Shown: positions 5,539-6,218 of the stretch, piece after piece
How the letters are laid out: each line of letters opens with the position of its first letter
How positions within the stretch are numbered: position 1 is the stretch's first letter
NCBI GenBank assembly: GCA_947455585.1
Contig: CANGOY010000121.1
Coordinates: 1-6,218, forward strand
Reading direction: 5' to 3'
Source: Comamonadaceae bacterium
Lineage (GTDB): Bacteria; Pseudomonadota; Gammaproteobacteria; Burkholderiales; Burkholderiaceae_C
DNA: 6,218 bases
The notes under the pieces: generated by a model
What the model saw: the letters and a program-made list of their open reading frames with translations, nothing else
The model's database searches: none
What the model was told of the DNA's origin: nothing
Program-made: the position numbers and the translations under genes

Positions 5539-6218
5539 ATGACCTCTGTGCCTTTCAACGCTGCGCGCGACACAACCCTGATTCCCTTTTCGCTTTGGAC
5601 CACCCACGGCCCCGAGGCGTCGGTGTTGGCTAAGGCTGAGTTGCCGAATTTGCGTGCGTGGCTTGCACAAGCAAAACGTGTGGATGTGCAAGTAGATAAA
5701 GCGCAAGAGCCTTTGCTGGCCACGCTGTCGCCTCCGCATGAACGCGCTTGGGCGCTTAGCCTTGGCTGGTCTGCAGCGGATGGTTGCTTTCCTTTGGCCG
5801 CGCGTGCGGCGGCAGAGCAACGCCTTGCTTCAATGCATGCCAATACGGGCGCTGCGCTTGAACCCGAAGAACTCCACGTCAGTTTTGCGTCCTCCGCATC
5901 TGGCTGGGCCTTCATCACCCTGTGCAACTGGCACGTGAGCAACGGCCAAGTCACGCTAGGCGACCCCGCATATTTGCAAATTGACGACGCCACAGACGCC
6001 ACGCTGTTCAAAGCCATGCAAAGTTTCTTTGCCGAAGACGGGATTGCCTTGCATCCTTACAAGCCTGGGCAGTGGTTGGCTCAGTCGCCGCTGTTGGCTG
6101 ACTTACCCACCGCCTCGCTCGACCGCGTGATTGGCCGCAACATCGACCCGTGGTTGGTAGGCAGCCATGTGGCCGCCGATGCGCTCAGCCCTGCCGCCAA
6201 ACTGCTGCGCCGTTTGCA
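5539..6218 (+). CDS. RpfE-type / 'phosphoglycerate mutase'-labelled protein of Burkholderiales, N-terminal part (runs off right edge)
   Basis: An uninterrupted frame of 226 codons starts at ATG 5539, with an in-frame TAG two codons upstream, and is still open at the window end. The protein is soluble-looking with no signal peptide or membrane segment. I recognise, by memory and not by search, a beta-proteobacterial family labelled 'regulatory protein RpfE type' or 'phosphoglycerate mutase'. Supporting stretches are SPPHERAWALSLGW (about 70-83), ITLCNWHVSNGQVTLGDP (about 132-149), FFAEDGIALHPYKPGQWLAQ (about 165-184) and LDRVIGRNIDPWL (about 194-206), ending KLLRRLQ just before where the family usually shows an NE.QMLL-like motif. 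No catalytic motif of either phosphoglycerate mutase class (RHG, or the Ser/metal set of the independent enzyme) is visible in this part. The molecular function is unknown. In related genomes this gene often lies next to recJ, which may follow outside the window. The Shine-Dalgarno is weak (AGG two bases from ATG). Confidence 0.75.
   Translation, partial: MTSVPFNAARDTTLIPFSLWTTHGPEASVLAKAELPNLRAWLAQAKRVDVQVDKAQEPLLATLSPPHERAWALSLGWSAADGCFPLAARAAAEQRLASMHANTGAALEPEELHVSFASSASGWAFITLCNWHVSNGQVTLGDPAYLQIDDATDATLFKAMQSFFAEDGIALHPYKPGQWLAQSPLLADLPTASLDRVIGRNIDPWLVGSHVAADALSPAAKLLRRL

Noticed and set aside
5532..6017. 161-codon minus-strand frame opposite the right-hand gene
   Set aside because: The plus-strand frame is open to the window end and has family-like blocks, whereas this frame is Ser/Ala/Cys-rich with no recognisable motif.
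1..6218. Defence system, mobile element, CRISPR array, tRNA or phage cargo
   Set aside because: I looked on both strands and found none; the genes are core housekeeping types with even composition and tight packing and leave no room for accessory cargo.

Overview
This window looks like ordinary chromosome from a betaproteobacterium, most likely a Comamonadaceae-type Burkholderiales relative (Limnohabitans, Rhodoferax or Polaromonas-like). That assignment rests on moderately high GC content, protein wording close to what I remember of that family, and the gene order. I had no database and cannot name a species. Every substantial stretch is accounted for by housekeeping genes. I see no mobile element, CRISPR array, phage gene, tRNA or rRNA.

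Layout. Positions 1-5465 hold seven genes, all on the minus strand, packed head to tail, so the order of transcription runs from high to low coordinates. They are a LolC/E-family lipoprotein-release permease (5465-4194), the ATPase lolD (4185-3508), a TatD-family metal-dependent hydrolase (3488-2658), a PHP-domain phosphoesterase of the YciV/Rnm type (2653-1796), yciO (1796-1161), a short site-2-protease-like M50 membrane peptidase (1114-443) and the N-terminal third of trpS (440 to the window edge). Gaps are 8, 19, 4, -1, 46 and 2 bases, so a single operon or a chain of translationally coupled genes is likely. From 5539 a divergent plus-strand gene runs off the right edge. It encodes a protein I recognise, with moderate confidence, as the Burkholderiales family labelled 'RpfE type' or 'phosphoglycerate mutase'. 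The 73-base gap 5466-5538 must hold the promoters for both directions.

How the genes relate. LolC/E plus LolD form an inner-membrane ABC transporter that passes outer-membrane lipoproteins to LolA. Only one permease gene is present next to lolD, which suggests a homodimeric (LolF-like) transporter. The next three genes are nucleic-acid related: TatD-like nuclease family, Rnm-like 5' exonuclease/nucleotide phosphatase, and YciO of the Sua5/TsaC fold. The yciV-yciO pair is also adjacent in E. coli. The M50 peptidase and trpS complete the run.

What deserves a second look is small in scale. A perfect 9-bp inverted repeat sits around the yciO stop codon ahead of the M50 gene. Tiny three- to four-codon reading frames bridge several gene junctions and abut the next start codon, including both GTG starts. 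There are also the single Lol permease, the YciO active-site difference from TsaC, and the doubtful 'phosphoglycerate mutase' label. I did not find a clear undescribed system.
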